NCBI GenBank assembly: GCA_002471575.1
Contig: DKQG01000020.1
Coordinates: forward strand, 1 to 45,971
From: Alphaproteobacteria bacterium UBA7314
Lineage (GTDB): Bacteria; Pseudomonadota; Alphaproteobacteria; MPNO01; UBA830
Length of the DNA: 45,971 bases
Direction: 5' to 3'
Shown here: positions 17,080-25,728 of the stretch, in pieces
Position numbering within the stretch: the first letter of the stretch is position 1
Layout of the letters: each line of letters begins with the position of its first letter
Program-made: the position numbers and the translations under genes
The notes under the pieces: generated by a model
What the model saw: the letters and a program-made list of their open reading frames with translations, nothing else
Database searches by the model: none
Told to the model about the DNA's origin: nothing

Positions 17080-18396
17080 ATGGCGACACATAGGACCGGA
17101 CCAATGGCGGGATACAGCAACGACCACATTGCCTCTCTTGTACGACCGGACCAAGTGCACCGGGACGTTTATGAAGACCCGGATTTATTCGATTTGGAGA
17201 TGGACCGGATTTTTGGCCGGTCTTGGGTATACGTCGGTCACGAGAGCCAGGTCCCGGAACCGGGCGATTTCTTCTGTACACGGGTCGGCCTCCAGCCGGT
17301 TGTCATGTCCCGCCATTCAGATGGCACGGTGTATGTTGTTTACAACCGGTGCGCCCACCGCGGCGTGAAAGTCGTCAACGAGGAATGCGGGAATGTCGGG
17401 CGTTTCATGTGCATGTATCACGGCTGGACATACGATACGAATGGCGACCTTGATTTCGTCACCCAGTCCGAAGGATACCCGGATTTAGAATTCGACAAGT
17501 TGGAACACGGTATGGGCCGGGTTGCCCGATGGGAGTCCCATCATGGGTTCGTCTTCGCCAATCTGTCCCCGGACGGGCCGGGGCTTCGCGAATGGCTCGG
17601 CGAAAACAGTGACTTTCTGGACGATGTTGCTGTCAGCGCGCCGGATGGAGAGGTCGAGGTGACGGGAGGAGTGCACCGATATCTCTATCACGGCAACTGG
17701 AAAATGCAGGTCGAGAACCTGATCGACATGTATCACCCTGCCTATAGCCATGAATCGTCCAGCGCCAAGGGTGGTCAGCAGTTCAGCAGGCGCGAGGGCG
17801 ATAAGGGCGGGATCCAGTTCTTCGAGAAACGCGGCAAGGTGAAATCGATGGACGGTCTCGGAACGCATGCGTTGCCGAACGGGCACACTTGGCAGGGTGG
17901 ATTGCCGCCGGTGGAAAACATGTCGGAGGATCACCGGGCCTATGTTGCGCTGCTGGAAGAAAAGCACGGTCCGAATAGAACCCGCGAAATCCTGATAAAG
18001 AAACGTCACAACGTCATCTTTTATCCCAACATGGCGATGCAGGAATTAAACCCCCATATCCGTGTCATCCGCCCGCTTGCCGTCGATCGCACGGAGATTT
18101 TCATCTACCCCGTGAAACTGAAAGGCGCGCCCGAAAAAATGTTTCGGGATCAGTTGATAAATCTGAACCGGACACATTCCCCGACGTCGCTCGTTCAAAC
18201 AGACGATGTCGAGGCGTTCACCCGAGCCCAGGAAGGCATGATGACATCGGGCAACGAATGGGTATTGCTCGCGCGGACCGGACCTCAGGAAAGTCTCGAG
18301 TCCGGCCGTATCCGCACGACTGGGACCAGCGAGGAGGGCATGCGCAACCACTATCGCGCGTGGCTTGAATATATGTGTGCGGATCGGCCGGAATGA
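17080..18396 (+). CDS. Aromatic-ring-hydroxylating dioxygenase, alpha (large) subunit
   Basis: A 438-residue catalytic subunit of a two-component Rieske non-haem iron oxygenase. The Rieske [2Fe-2S] ligands are Cys91, His93, Cys111 and His114 (RCAHRG...CMYHGW). The mononuclear iron site is in DMYHPAYSH, with bridging Asp216 and ligands His219 and His224. Length and layout match benzoate/anthranilate/naphthalene-type alpha subunits, which insert both atoms of O2 into an aromatic ring. It begins 12 bases after Mo-3 and its stop overlaps the beta-subunit start (ATGA), so all three are one operon. The ferredoxin and reductase that must feed it electrons are not in the window. ATG 17104 is an alternative start. 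Confidence 0.92.
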   Translation: MATHRTGPMAGYSNDHIASLVRPDQVHRDVYEDPDLFDLEMDRIFGRSWVYVGHESQVPEPGDFFCTRVGLQPVVMSRHSDGTVYVVYNRCAHRGVKVVNEECGNVGRFMCMYHGWTYDTNGDLDFVTQSEGYPDLEFDKLEHGMGRVARWESHHGFVFANLSPDGPGLREWLGENSDFLDDVAVSAPDGEVEVTGGVHRYLYHGNWKMQVENLIDMYHPAYSHESSSAKGGQQFSRREGDKGGIQFFEKRGKVKSMDGLGTHALPNGHTWQGGLPPVENMSEDHRAYVALLEEKHGPNRTREILIKKRHNVIFYPNMAMQELNPHIRVIRPLAVDRTEIFIYPVKLKGAPEKMFRDQLINLNRTHSPTSLVQTDDVEAFTRAQEGMMTSGNEWVLLARTGPQESLESGRIRTTGTSEEGMRNHYRAWLEYMCADRPE

Positions 18397-18920
18397 CAAA
18401 GAATAATAGGTCGGGGGACAATCAGTCGGCCTTTGGAGAGTTGCTGTTCGTCCGAGAGGTCGAGCAGTTCCTATTTTACGAGGTCGGCTTGCTGGACGAT
18501 CGCCGTTTTGAAGACTGGACCGACTTGTTCACGGAAGACGGTTACTATTGGGCGCCCGCTGAAATCAACCAGCCCGATCCCGCGTCCGGCGTATCGCTGT
18601 TTTTCGATGACGTTCCGATGATGAGGATCAGGTTCGCCCGGTTGCGGCATCCGCGCGTCCATTCGCAGATACCGCCGTCGAGAACCAGCCATTCGATTTC
18701 GAACGTGACTGCCAAGCGAAGCGGCACCGGCGACCGGGTCGAGGTGGAGGCGAGGTTTCAGATGCTCGATTATCGCCCCGGTCACGATCAACGCGCGTTT
18801 GGTGGTAAATACGAATATGTTTTGAGTCGCGGCGACGGGGGCCGTTTCAGGATAGCGTCCAAAAAAGCAGTAATCATCAACTGTGATGACGTACATCTTC
18901 CCGTCGCGGTTCCGTTTTAA
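18393..18920 (+). CDS. Aromatic-ring-hydroxylating dioxygenase, beta (small) subunit
   Basis: A 175-residue protein of the ring-hydroxylating dioxygenase beta family (cystatin/NTF2-like fold), which forms the structural half of the alpha3beta3 oxygenase. It has the usual N-terminal helix pattern (EVEQFLFYEVGLLDDRRFEDW), LFTEDGYYWAP, and an end in the form INCDDVHLPVAVPF. ATG 18393 overlaps the alpha-subunit stop by 4 bases; an in-frame ATG at 18375 is less likely. The operon ends at the strong hairpin 40 bases downstream. It is a clear paralogue of the orphan beta subunit at 32647-33129. Confidence 0.9.
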   Translation: MTKNNRSGDNQSAFGELLFVREVEQFLFYEVGLLDDRRFEDWTDLFTEDGYYWAPAEINQPDPASGVSLFFDDVPMMRIRFARLRHPRVHSQIPPSRTSHSISNVTAKRSGTGDRVEVEARFQMLDYRPGHDQRAFGGKYEYVLSRGDGGRFRIASKKAVIINCDDVHLPVAVPF

Positions 18921-18960
18921 ATTCGGTGCCTACAACCCCGGGCAGTAGCAGCGCAATTGC

Positions 18961-18994
18961 CGCCCGCCCCATACGCTCACGTATGGGGCGGGCG
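18961..18994 (+). terminator. Strong intrinsic terminator after the ring-hydroxylase operon
   Basis: A perfect 15-bp stem (CGCCCGCCCCATACG at 18961-18975 with its complement at 18980-18994) has a CTCA loop and is followed by TATTTAT. It separates the Mo-3/dioxygenase operon from the TRAP operon. Confidence 0.8.
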
Positions 18995-19102
18995 TATTTA
19001 TCTGACAAAACCCCGCCGGCGGTCAGCGCCTAGTTTTGTAACTCCTTGAATTTGATGCCTAAAAAAAGAAAACCCGGAAGGGCGAGTGGAATCACCGCCG
19101 AA

Positions 19103-19134
19103 TTGACATGATAAAGTTCAATCGGCACTATAAA
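19103..19134 (+). promoter_or_regulatory. Candidate promoter of the dctPQM operon
   Basis: TTGACA (19103-19108) lies upstream of TATAAA (19129-19134). The spacing is 20 bases, longer than the optimal 17, so one element may be offset. A start near 19141 would give a ~56-base leader containing GGGAG at 19186-19190, 6 bases before the dctP ATG. Confidence 0.35.
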
Positions 19135-19196
19135 GATGAACAAGAGGGTTTGGGATCCCCCCAACTCAGCGAAATAATTGTTCTAGGGAGACACTT

Positions 19197-20213
19197 ATGA
19201 CTAAACGAATTCTGGGTGCTGCTATCACGGCGGCGGTTGCTCTCGCAGTTGCGCCGGTGCAGGCAAAAGAGTTGGGTGCTGTGACAGCGCTACAACAGAC
19301 CAACACTCTAGCTAAAAGCTTTTTGGTAAATTTCTTGAAGCCTGCCAACGATGCTGGTGTGAAAATTAAATATATTGGCGGTCAAGAGGTTGTTCCGCCG
19401 CGTAAAGCTGCCGGTGCTCTCAAACGTGGCACGTTTGATGTCTTGAGCGCGCCCACCGCTTATTACATCGGTACGGTGCCAGAGGGTTTTGCGATGCTGG
19501 CAGCAAACCAGGGTCCGGCTGCGATGAGGAAGAACGGGGCCTGGGAAATCATGGAAGAGGTCTACATGAAAAAGGCCGGCGCCGTGCTTCTTGCTTGGGG
19601 CGAAAACATGACTTCCTACAACACGTACCTTAACATGATGCCGAAGATGGGAGCCGATGGTGTTCCTGATCTAACAGGTGTTAAGATGCGGGCCACCGGT
19701 ACGTATCGTCCCCTTTTCCGGGCTCTTGGCGCCTCGACAATCAACATTAAATCGAGCGAGATCTTCACAGCTATCCAACGTGGGACTGTTGCGGGCTTTG
19801 GTTTTCCCGATGTCGCCGTGGTTGCTATTGGGCTTCACAAAGCGATCAAATACCGGGTGACGCCAAACTATTACCAGACCAACCAAGTGGTAACGGTCAA
19901 CCCTGCCAGCTGGAAAGCACTCAGCTCTGATGATCAGAAGAAGCTCAAGGATCTTGCGATCAAGTATGAAACATCCTCAGTGCTTTGGATGGAAAAGCAA
20001 CGCGTCAAAGAGGAAAAGCAGCTCAAGGCTGCGGGCGTGAAGGACATCGCTCTTACCGGTGCCGCTGCAGCGAAATATCTTGATATCGCTCACCAGGAAA
20101 TCTGGAAGCAATTGAAAGCGAAGTCAGAATATCACGATAAGCTGAAACCTCTGATGTACGTCCCCGGCAAACCGAACCGACAAGCCGATCTTGGGCGCGC
20201 GCTCCGAGACTAA
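19197..20213 (+). CDS. dctP: TRAP transporter solute-binding protein, DctP family
   Basis: A 338-residue periplasmic binding protein with a signal peptide probably cut after VQA (residue ~23). Family features include the long conserved central segment with MRATGTYRPLFRALGAS, whose arginine normally holds the carboxylate of the ligand, and FTAIQRGTVAGFGFPD. The latter corresponds to the usual 'ALQtGvvDG' motif of DctP proteins. GGGAG lies 6 bases upstream of the ATG. It captures an organic acid for the DctQ-DctM permease encoded immediately downstream. Third-position GC looks lower than in the enzymes around it, as in the TAXI protein, suggesting high expression. Confidence 0.92.
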   Translation: MTKRILGAAITAAVALAVAPVQAKELGAVTALQQTNTLAKSFLVNFLKPANDAGVKIKYIGGQEVVPPRKAAGALKRGTFDVLSAPTAYYIGTVPEGFAMLAANQGPAAMRKNGAWEIMEEVYMKKAGAVLLAWGENMTSYNTYLNMMPKMGADGVPDLTGVKMRATGTYRPLFRALGASTINIKSSEIFTAIQRGTVAGFGFPDVAVVAIGLHKAIKYRVTPNYYQTNQVVTVNPASWKALSSDDQKKLKDLAIKYETSSVLWMEKQRVKEEKQLKAAGVKDIALTGAAAAKYLDIAHQEIWKQLKAKSEYHDKLKPLMYVPGKPNRQADLGRALRD

Positions 20214-20236
20214 TTTACCGTCCCGGAACTGACTGA

Positions 20237-20752
20237 ATGGAAGCCTTCGACAAAGGGCTCGAAAAAGTGGTGACGGCGCTGGCCTATTTGGCCAGCGCCA
20301 TCATTCCTTGTATCTTCACGATGATCGTAATCGATGTGTCCATCCGGACCATTGGCATCACGCCTCCGCTTTTTACGTCCTCTATCGTTGAATATGGCTT
20401 GCTTTATGTCGCGATGTTTTCCGCGCCATGGCTGGTGCGGCAGAAAGGCCATGTGGCGATTGAGGCCCTGGTGTCAGTATTGCCGCCAGGTGTCCAACTC
20501 ACGCTTGCCAAGTTCATGTACCTGATCTGCTGCGTCTCGGCCCTTCTTTTTGCCTATTTCGCATTGCAGCTATTCATCGACGCCGCCGAGAGTGGACAAC
20601 TCGACGTTCGCGGGGTCGACATGCCCTACTGGGGCCAGTTTCTGCCGATGACCATCGGGTTCTTTCTGGTGTCATTGGAATTCTTTATGTTTCTTTTAGG
20701 CCTTCGCCATTACTACTCGTACGATCTCAGTGAAATTAAGGACGAGGTCTGA
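20237..20752 (+). CDS. dctQ: TRAP transporter small permease subunit, DctQ family
   Basis: A 171-residue membrane protein with four predicted transmembrane segments (about residues 15-35, 48-63, 88-110, 132-155) and the conserved WLVRQKGHVAIE motif between segments 2 and 3, typical of DctQ. It partners DctM in the inner membrane. It starts 24 bases after dctP and ends 2 bases before dctM, so the three form one operon. Confidence 0.93.
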   Translation: MEAFDKGLEKVVTALAYLASAIIPCIFTMIVIDVSIRTIGITPPLFTSSIVEYGLLYVAMFSAPWLVRQKGHVAIEALVSVLPPGVQLTLAKFMYLICCVSALLFAYFALQLFIDAAESGQLDVRGVDMPYWGQFLPMTIGFFLVSLEFFMFLLGLRHYYSYDLSEIKDEV

Positions 20753-20754
20753 CT

Positions 20755-22104
20755 ATGGAGTGGTACTGGGCGGGTGCTATTCTTCTGGGTTGCGTCATGG
20801 CAGGCATGGCGCTCGGCATTCCTGTAGCATTCACATTCCTTATCACCAATATCATCGGGACCTGCGTTTTCGTAATCGGTCGGCAGGACTCTATAAGCGC
20901 CTTTTTCGACAGGTTCATGCTTCAGGTGCCTCAGGTTGTCGATAATGCGCCGCAGTTAATTACCTCATTCACTCTGTCACCGATCCCGATGTTTATTTTG
21001 ATGGGATCTTTGTTTTTCCATACCGGCCTAGCGATCAAAGTCTTCGACGCGCTAGATAAACTACTTGGCAAGATACCGGGTCGACTGTGTTACCTCACTG
21101 TTATAGGGGGCTCGCTGTTCTCGACACTGACCGGCTCAACCATGGCGAATACCGCCATGCTGGGTTCGCTGCTGGTTCCCGAAATGCAACGCCGGGGATA
21201 CAGCAAGCACATGTCCATGGGTCCGATTCTGGGCACCGGCGGGCTCGCGATGATCATTCCACCTTCGTCGCTGGGCGTCTTGTTGGCCAGCATTGCCAGC
21301 GTGGACGTCGGCGCACTGTTGATTGCAGGATTGCTGCCCGGGTTCGTTCTGGCGGGATTATACGCCGGGATGATCACACTGATGCTGGTGCTGAATCCCG
21401 ATTCGGCACCCTCATACGACGTGGAACCCACAACCTGGTCCGAAAAGGGTTATCAGGTTCTCGTTAATATCCTGCCGATGGGGTTCGTAATTTTCCTCGT
21501 TATCGGTTTCATTGTGCTTGGCTGGGCCACGCCATCGGAATCGGCGTCCTTCGGCGTGGTTGGCGTTGTGATCCTGGCGGTAGTTCGGAAGGCCCTTACC
21601 TGGGAGGCCTTTAAGACATCATTGATCGGCACGATCCGCGTTGTTGGCATGGTATTTTTCATTTTGATGAACTCGACTGTGTTCAGCCAGCTTTTGTCTT
21701 TCTCGGGCGCGAGCCGCGGGTTCGTTGGCTGGGCGACCGGCTTCGAAGTAGCGCCGCTGGTTATTCTTGGCGCAATGTTCCTGGTATTGATCCTGCTAGG
21801 TATGTTCATGGACCCGGTATCCATGATGCTGATAACCGTTCCGATTTTCTATCCGATCGCGAGTGAACTCGGCTACGACCTCATCTGGTTCTCTCTAATT
21901 GTCCTGATGTCACTGGAAATGAGTGCGACGACTCCACCTTTCGGATTGTTACTTTACATAATGATGGGCATGGTCAAAGGGACGACCCTGGGACAGGTGT
22001 CTCTTGCGGCCGCCCCGTACCTGCTCTGCGATCTCATCCTGATCGTAATTCTGATCATTTTCCCGATGCTGGCCTTATACCTTCCAGGATTAATGGCTGG
22101 TTAG
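20755..22104 (+). CDS. dctM: TRAP transporter large permease subunit, DctM family
   Basis: A 449-residue integral membrane protein forming the sodium-coupled transport channel. About twelve hydrophobic segments are visible, with family signatures GIPVAF near residue 20, GGSLFSTLTGSTMANTAMLG around 118-137 and MIIPPSSLGV near 165. Length is near the family's usual ~430 residues. It is the last gene of the dctPQM operon. The transported compound is unknown; position between a ring-hydroxylase operon and another molybdenum hydroxylase suggests an aromatic or related acid (inference). Confidence 0.93.
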   Translation: MEWYWAGAILLGCVMAGMALGIPVAFTFLITNIIGTCVFVIGRQDSISAFFDRFMLQVPQVVDNAPQLITSFTLSPIPMFILMGSLFFHTGLAIKVFDALDKLLGKIPGRLCYLTVIGGSLFSTLTGSTMANTAMLGSLLVPEMQRRGYSKHMSMGPILGTGGLAMIIPPSSLGVLLASIASVDVGALLIAGLLPGFVLAGLYAGMITLMLVLNPDSAPSYDVEPTTWSEKGYQVLVNILPMGFVIFLVIGFIVLGWATPSESASFGVVGVVILAVVRKALTWEAFKTSLIGTIRVVGMVFFILMNSTVFSQLLSFSGASRGFVGWATGFEVAPLVILGAMFLVLILLGMFMDPVSMMLITVPIFYPIASELGYDLIWFSLIVLMSLEMSATTPPFGLLLYIMMGMVKGTTLGQVSLAAAPYLLCDLILIVILIIFPMLALYLPGLMAG

Positions 22105-22225
22105 AGGAATCCACAGGCGGAATCCGTCTGCATTCTCTCGCTTAAATATTACAGTACGTATTTCATCGCCGTTGTGCGGCATGTAAACTCGCGACACGCC
22201 CACTTTGAAGCGAGGAACCAACCAC

Positions 22226-22481
22226 ATGGTCATGAGACCCCGCGATCGGATTGATTATTCGGCGATGGCGGACCGGGCGCTGCATGAACAATTTCGAGCG
22301 GCTTTACCGGGAAGGCCAACACAACGCCCGGGTGATGGCGATCGCCGTGCACCCCTACATTTCGGGTGCGCCGTTTCGGAGCAAATATTTCGAACAGGCG
22401 CTGGATGAAATTTCGAAGCACGACGATGTTGAGCTGTGGACCGGCGGTCAGGTGGCCGACTGGTATAGAACTGTGACCTGA
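22226..22481 (+). pseudogene. Polysaccharide deacetylase-family gene with internal deletion
   Basis: ATG 22226 has GAGGA 9 bases upstream and begins MVMRPRDRIDYSAMADR, which matches the N-terminus of PuuE/allantoinase-like polysaccharide deacetylases (RDRIDYSAIVDR...). Within ~40 bases the frame is lost. A second frame then reads NNFERLYREGQHNARVMAIA, HPYISGAPFRSKYFEQALDE and TGGQVADWYRTVT, the C-terminus of the same family, ending at TGA 22481. Full-length members are near 300 residues; only ~17 N-terminal and ~65 C-terminal residues remain. A deletion of roughly 200 codons that also changed frame explains this. It probably shares a transcript with Mo-4, 33 bases downstream. Confidence 0.7.
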
Positions 22482-22514
22482 CACAGCCGCTGCGTAAGTG
22501 GCCAAGGAGGGACG

Positions 22515-24839
22515 ATGACGGTAAAGCTCGGCGACTCACCTCAGCGAAAAGAAGATTTGCGTCTCCTCACCGGACGAGGGCGATTTGCCGACGACAATAC
22601 CTCGGAAGGGCAGCTTTACGCCTTCATGCTGGCATCCGTGCATGCCCATGCCGAAATTGGGAACATCGACACGTCAGCGGCAAGAGCCGCGCCCGGGGTT
22701 GTCGATGTTTTGACCGGAGAGGACTGGCTGGCCGACGGCTTTGGGCCCATACCGCACAACATGGGATTTTCCAGCCCGCCGGACATTGTGCTCGAAAACC
22801 GCGACGGCTCCGAACGGTTCGTCGCACCGCATTATCCGCTACCCGCCGACCGGGTGCGTCATGTCGGCGAGCCGGTGGCGATGGTGGTTGCAGAAACCTT
22901 TACACAGGCGCGCGATGCCGCTGAACGGATAGAAGTCGACTATTCGCCGCTTGAACCCATCATCGATACCGATGTCGCATCATCGAAAACCGCGCCCGTA
23001 ATCTGGCCAGATCATGGGACCAATGTCGGGATCGACGCCGATGTAAACGATCCCGCCGAAACCGTCCGGCTGCTGCGCGATGCCGATCACGTTATCAGCC
23101 TGAAGACACGTCTTACCCGGGTGTCGGGTGTTGCGATGGAACCCAGGTCGTCGCTGGGCGAATACGATATGGAAGGCCGCTATACGCTGCAGACCACGGC
23201 CGGAAGCATCTATCGTTATAAACGTGAACTTGCCCAGTTGCTGTGCGAAGACGAAGAGAACGTCCGCATCGTCATCAGGGACGCGGGTGGATCGTATGGG
23301 CCGCGCAACGCGCTTTATGTGGAACATGCCTTGGTTCTGTGGGCGTCGAAGCGGCTCAGACGGCCTGTCAAGTGGACGTCGGATCGGACGGAGTCCATGC
23401 TCACCGATTATCAGGCACGCGACTTGGTGATCGACGCGGCGATCGGCTTCGATGCCGACGGCCGCATTACTGCATTACATACCCATAATACATCGAATAT
23501 CGGTGCCCACTCCGCATCCTGGATTCCGCTCGTCAAAGGCATCGAAATCACCACGGTGCTCTATAAAATTCCTTCAGCGTCCGCACGTGCTGTCGCGGTT
23601 CAGACCAACACGCCGCCCACCTATCCCTATCGGAGCGCCGGCCGCCCAGAGGTTATGTACGCGATGGAACGCATGATGGACATGGCGGCAGCCGCGACCG
23701 GGGTCGATCGGATCGAAATCCGTCGCCGGAATTTGATCCGGCCGGACGACATTCCCTACGAGAATAATTTCGGGCTGACCTACGACTCGGGCGACTATCC
23801 GCAGGCTTTGGAAGAGGCGGTCGCGCTGTCGGACTGGCACGGGTTTGAAGGACGCCGGGAAGATGCTGCAAAGCGCGGCAAGCTGCGCGGTATCGGGATT
23901 GCGAATTATGCCGATCTGTCGACCGGTTATCCGCGAGAATGGACAGAGATCGAGGTGTGTCCGGGAGGGGTCGTAAATGTGCAGATCGGCACCATGCCGA
24001 CGGGTCAGGGGCATCAGACTGCATTCAGCCAGATGGTCGCGGAGGTTCTGCAGGCGCCGTACGAGACGATAGAGGTCGGGTACGGCGATACAGATTATTT
24101 GAAAGACGGCGGCGGCACGCATTCGGGGCGCAGTATGCGCATGGGCGCTATCGTGCTTTCAGATGCCAGCGCAAAGATCATCGCCCGCGCCGGCCGGATC
24201 GCCGCGCACGTTCTCGAGACCGCGGACACCGATATCGAATATGCGGATGCCATGTTTTCTGTGGCGGGCACCGACCGGTGCATCAGCCTTTTCGATGTCG
24301 CGGCGGCGGCGCGCGACCGGGATGATCTGCCCGACGATCTGAAGGGCGAACTGAAGGAAGACGCCGACGTGTATTTCCCCCGTGCTGTGATCGGGTCGGG
24401 TTGCCATGTCTGCGAAGTGGAGATCGACCCGGAAACAGGTGTGGTGGAGATCATCGACTGGACAGCGGTCGACGATGTCGGCCGTGCGATCAATCCCATG
24501 ACTTTAGACGGTCAGACCCATGGCAGCGTCCTCCAGGGCGTCGGGCAGGCTTTGATGGAAGACTGCGCCTACGACACTGGTTCCGGCCAAATGATAGGTG
24601 CGACATTCGCGGATTACGCGATGCCCCGCGCCGATACCTCGCCGCCGTTCCGCACCAAACTGCTGGAAGTTCCCAGCCCGTCGAACCCGTTGGGTATAAA
24701 GCCGGGCAGTGAGGGCGGTACCGCGGTTGCACCGGCGGTGGTGGCTAATGCGATCGTCGATGCGATGAAGGAATTCGGCGTCGATCACATAGAACTGCCG
24801 GCGACGCCCGAACGCGTCTGGCGTGCGATAAATTCCTGA
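22515..24839 (+). CDS. Xanthine dehydrogenase-family molybdopterin large subunit, divergent motifs (Mo-4)
   Basis: A 774-residue large subunit with AAGGAGGG shortly upstream of its ATG. The N-terminal LTGRGRFADD, the YRSAGRPEV arginine motif, TGQGHQT loop and RRRNLIRP segment are normal for the family. Two cofactor motifs deviate: GGSYGPRN replaces GGGFGxKN, and KPGSEGG replaces K(G)xGE(S/A)G, although the presumed catalytic Glu733 is kept. This suggests a distinct subfamily with altered molybdopterin pocket or substrate. It stands without small or FAD subunits, downstream of the dctPQM operon and the deacetylase remnant. Its stop is 3 bases from the stop of the convergent crotonase gene. Confidence 0.9.
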   Translation: MTVKLGDSPQRKEDLRLLTGRGRFADDNTSEGQLYAFMLASVHAHAEIGNIDTSAARAAPGVVDVLTGEDWLADGFGPIPHNMGFSSPPDIVLENRDGSERFVAPHYPLPADRVRHVGEPVAMVVAETFTQARDAAERIEVDYSPLEPIIDTDVASSKTAPVIWPDHGTNVGIDADVNDPAETVRLLRDADHVISLKTRLTRVSGVAMEPRSSLGEYDMEGRYTLQTTAGSIYRYKRELAQLLCEDEENVRIVIRDAGGSYGPRNALYVEHALVLWASKRLRRPVKWTSDRTESMLTDYQARDLVIDAAIGFDADGRITALHTHNTSNIGAHSASWIPLVKGIEITTVLYKIPSASARAVAVQTNTPPTYPYRSAGRPEVMYAMERMMDMAAAATGVDRIEIRRRNLIRPDDIPYENNFGLTYDSGDYPQALEEAVALSDWHGFEGRREDAAKRGKLRGIGIANYADLSTGYPREWTEIEVCPGGVVNVQIGTMPTGQGHQTAFSQMVAEVLQAPYETIEVGYGDTDYLKDGGGTHSGRSMRMGAIVLSDASAKIIARAGRIAAHVLETADTDIEYADAMFSVAGTDRCISLFDVAAAARDRDDLPDDLKGELKEDADVYFPRAVIGSGCHVCEVEIDPETGVVEIIDWTAVDDVGRAINPMTLDGQTHGSVLQGVGQALMEDCAYDTGSGQMIGATFADYAMPRADTSPPFRTKLLEVPSPSNPLGIKPGSEGGTAVAPAVVANAIVDAMKEFGVDHIELPATPERVWRAINS

Positions 24840-24842
24840 TAG

Positions 24843-25622
24843 CTAATTGTCGAAGCGGATTTCCCGTTTTTCGAGGAACGCCTGCATGCCTTCCTTCGCG
24901 TCGTCCGACGCCTGGGTGAGAGCAGACGCGAGCGACTCCACGAAGTAACCCTCGCTTTCGCCCATCCGGTCAATGCGCTGGATGGTGTTAAGCATCATCT
25001 TGTTGGCCAGCGGTGCGTTGCCGGCAATGGTCTCTGCCAGTTCCATCGCCTTGTCGAAAGCCTCGCCATCCCCGACCAGATGATGCGATAGGCCAATATT
25101 TTGGCCTTCTTCGGCGCCCACACGGCGCCCAGTCAGCATCATCTCAGTCATACGGCCGGGCCCGATGACCCGCGCCACGCGAATGCTGGCGCCGCCGCCG
25201 ACATAGATGCCCCGACGCCCTTCTGGCAATTGGTAGATCGTTGACGGTTCTGCGACGCGGACATGTGCGGTTGTCGCAAGTTCGAGTCCGCCACCCATTA
25301 CGGCCCCATGCATCGCGGCGACCACAGGCAGTCCGCCGTATTGAACCAGATCGAATGTGCGGTGCCAGTAACGGGAAATTTCGAACGCTTCGTCGACGTC
25401 CCGTTCCTTGTGTTGCGACAGATCCAGCCCGGCACAGAAATGATCCCCGCTCGCCCCGAGCACGACGGCCAACGCCTCCTGTGGGGGATTGCTGAAAAAC
25501 CGGTTGATATCTTCGATCAGCGTTTCATTGACTGCATTACGTTTTTCGGGTCGGTTAAGCGTCAAAACGGCGATCTTGCCGCGCATTTCGAAGTTGATCA
25601 GATCAGAAGAAAAAGCAGTCAC
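24843..25622 (-). CDS. Enoyl-CoA hydratase/isomerase (crotonase) family protein
   Basis: A 259-residue crotonase. Oxyanion-hole elements are GDHFCAGLDL (59-68) and GAVMGGGLEL (107-116). Both glutamates needed for hydration are present: Glu114 in GGGLE and Glu134 in LPEG, 20 residues apart as in rat enoyl-CoA hydratase (144/164). It is therefore probably a true enoyl-CoA hydratase or hydratase-lyase. The GTG start at 25622 has GGAG 8 bases upstream. It is divergent from an SDR and a feruloyl-CoA-synthetase-like ligase, which would supply the CoA ester and oxidise the hydroxyacyl product. Confidence 0.9.
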   Translation of the reverse strand: MTAFSSDLINFEMRGKIAVLTLNRPEKRNAVNETLIEDINRFFSNPPQEALAVVLGASGDHFCAGLDLSQHKERDVDEAFEISRYWHRTFDLVQYGGLPVVAAMHGAVMGGGLELATTAHVRVAEPSTIYQLPEGRRGIYVGGGASIRVARVIGPGRMTEMMLTGRRVGAEEGQNIGLSHHLVGDGEAFDKAMELAETIAGNAPLANKMMLNTIQRIDRMGESEGYFVESLASALTQASDDAKEGMQAFLEKREIRFDN

Positions 25623-25728
25623 AGGGTCGGCTCCGCAATGGGCTGGACGGGGTCGGTAACGCCTCTATAAGTGGCTGGGTACGCGGTGTAAACTCTGAGG
25701 ACCAGAAGAATAAAAAGGGACAAACGGG

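Noticed and set aside
22105..22225. Imperfect hairpin CAGGCGG/CCGTCTG after dctM as a terminator
   Set aside because: A short stem with a G-T pair, a 3-base loop and no T-run.
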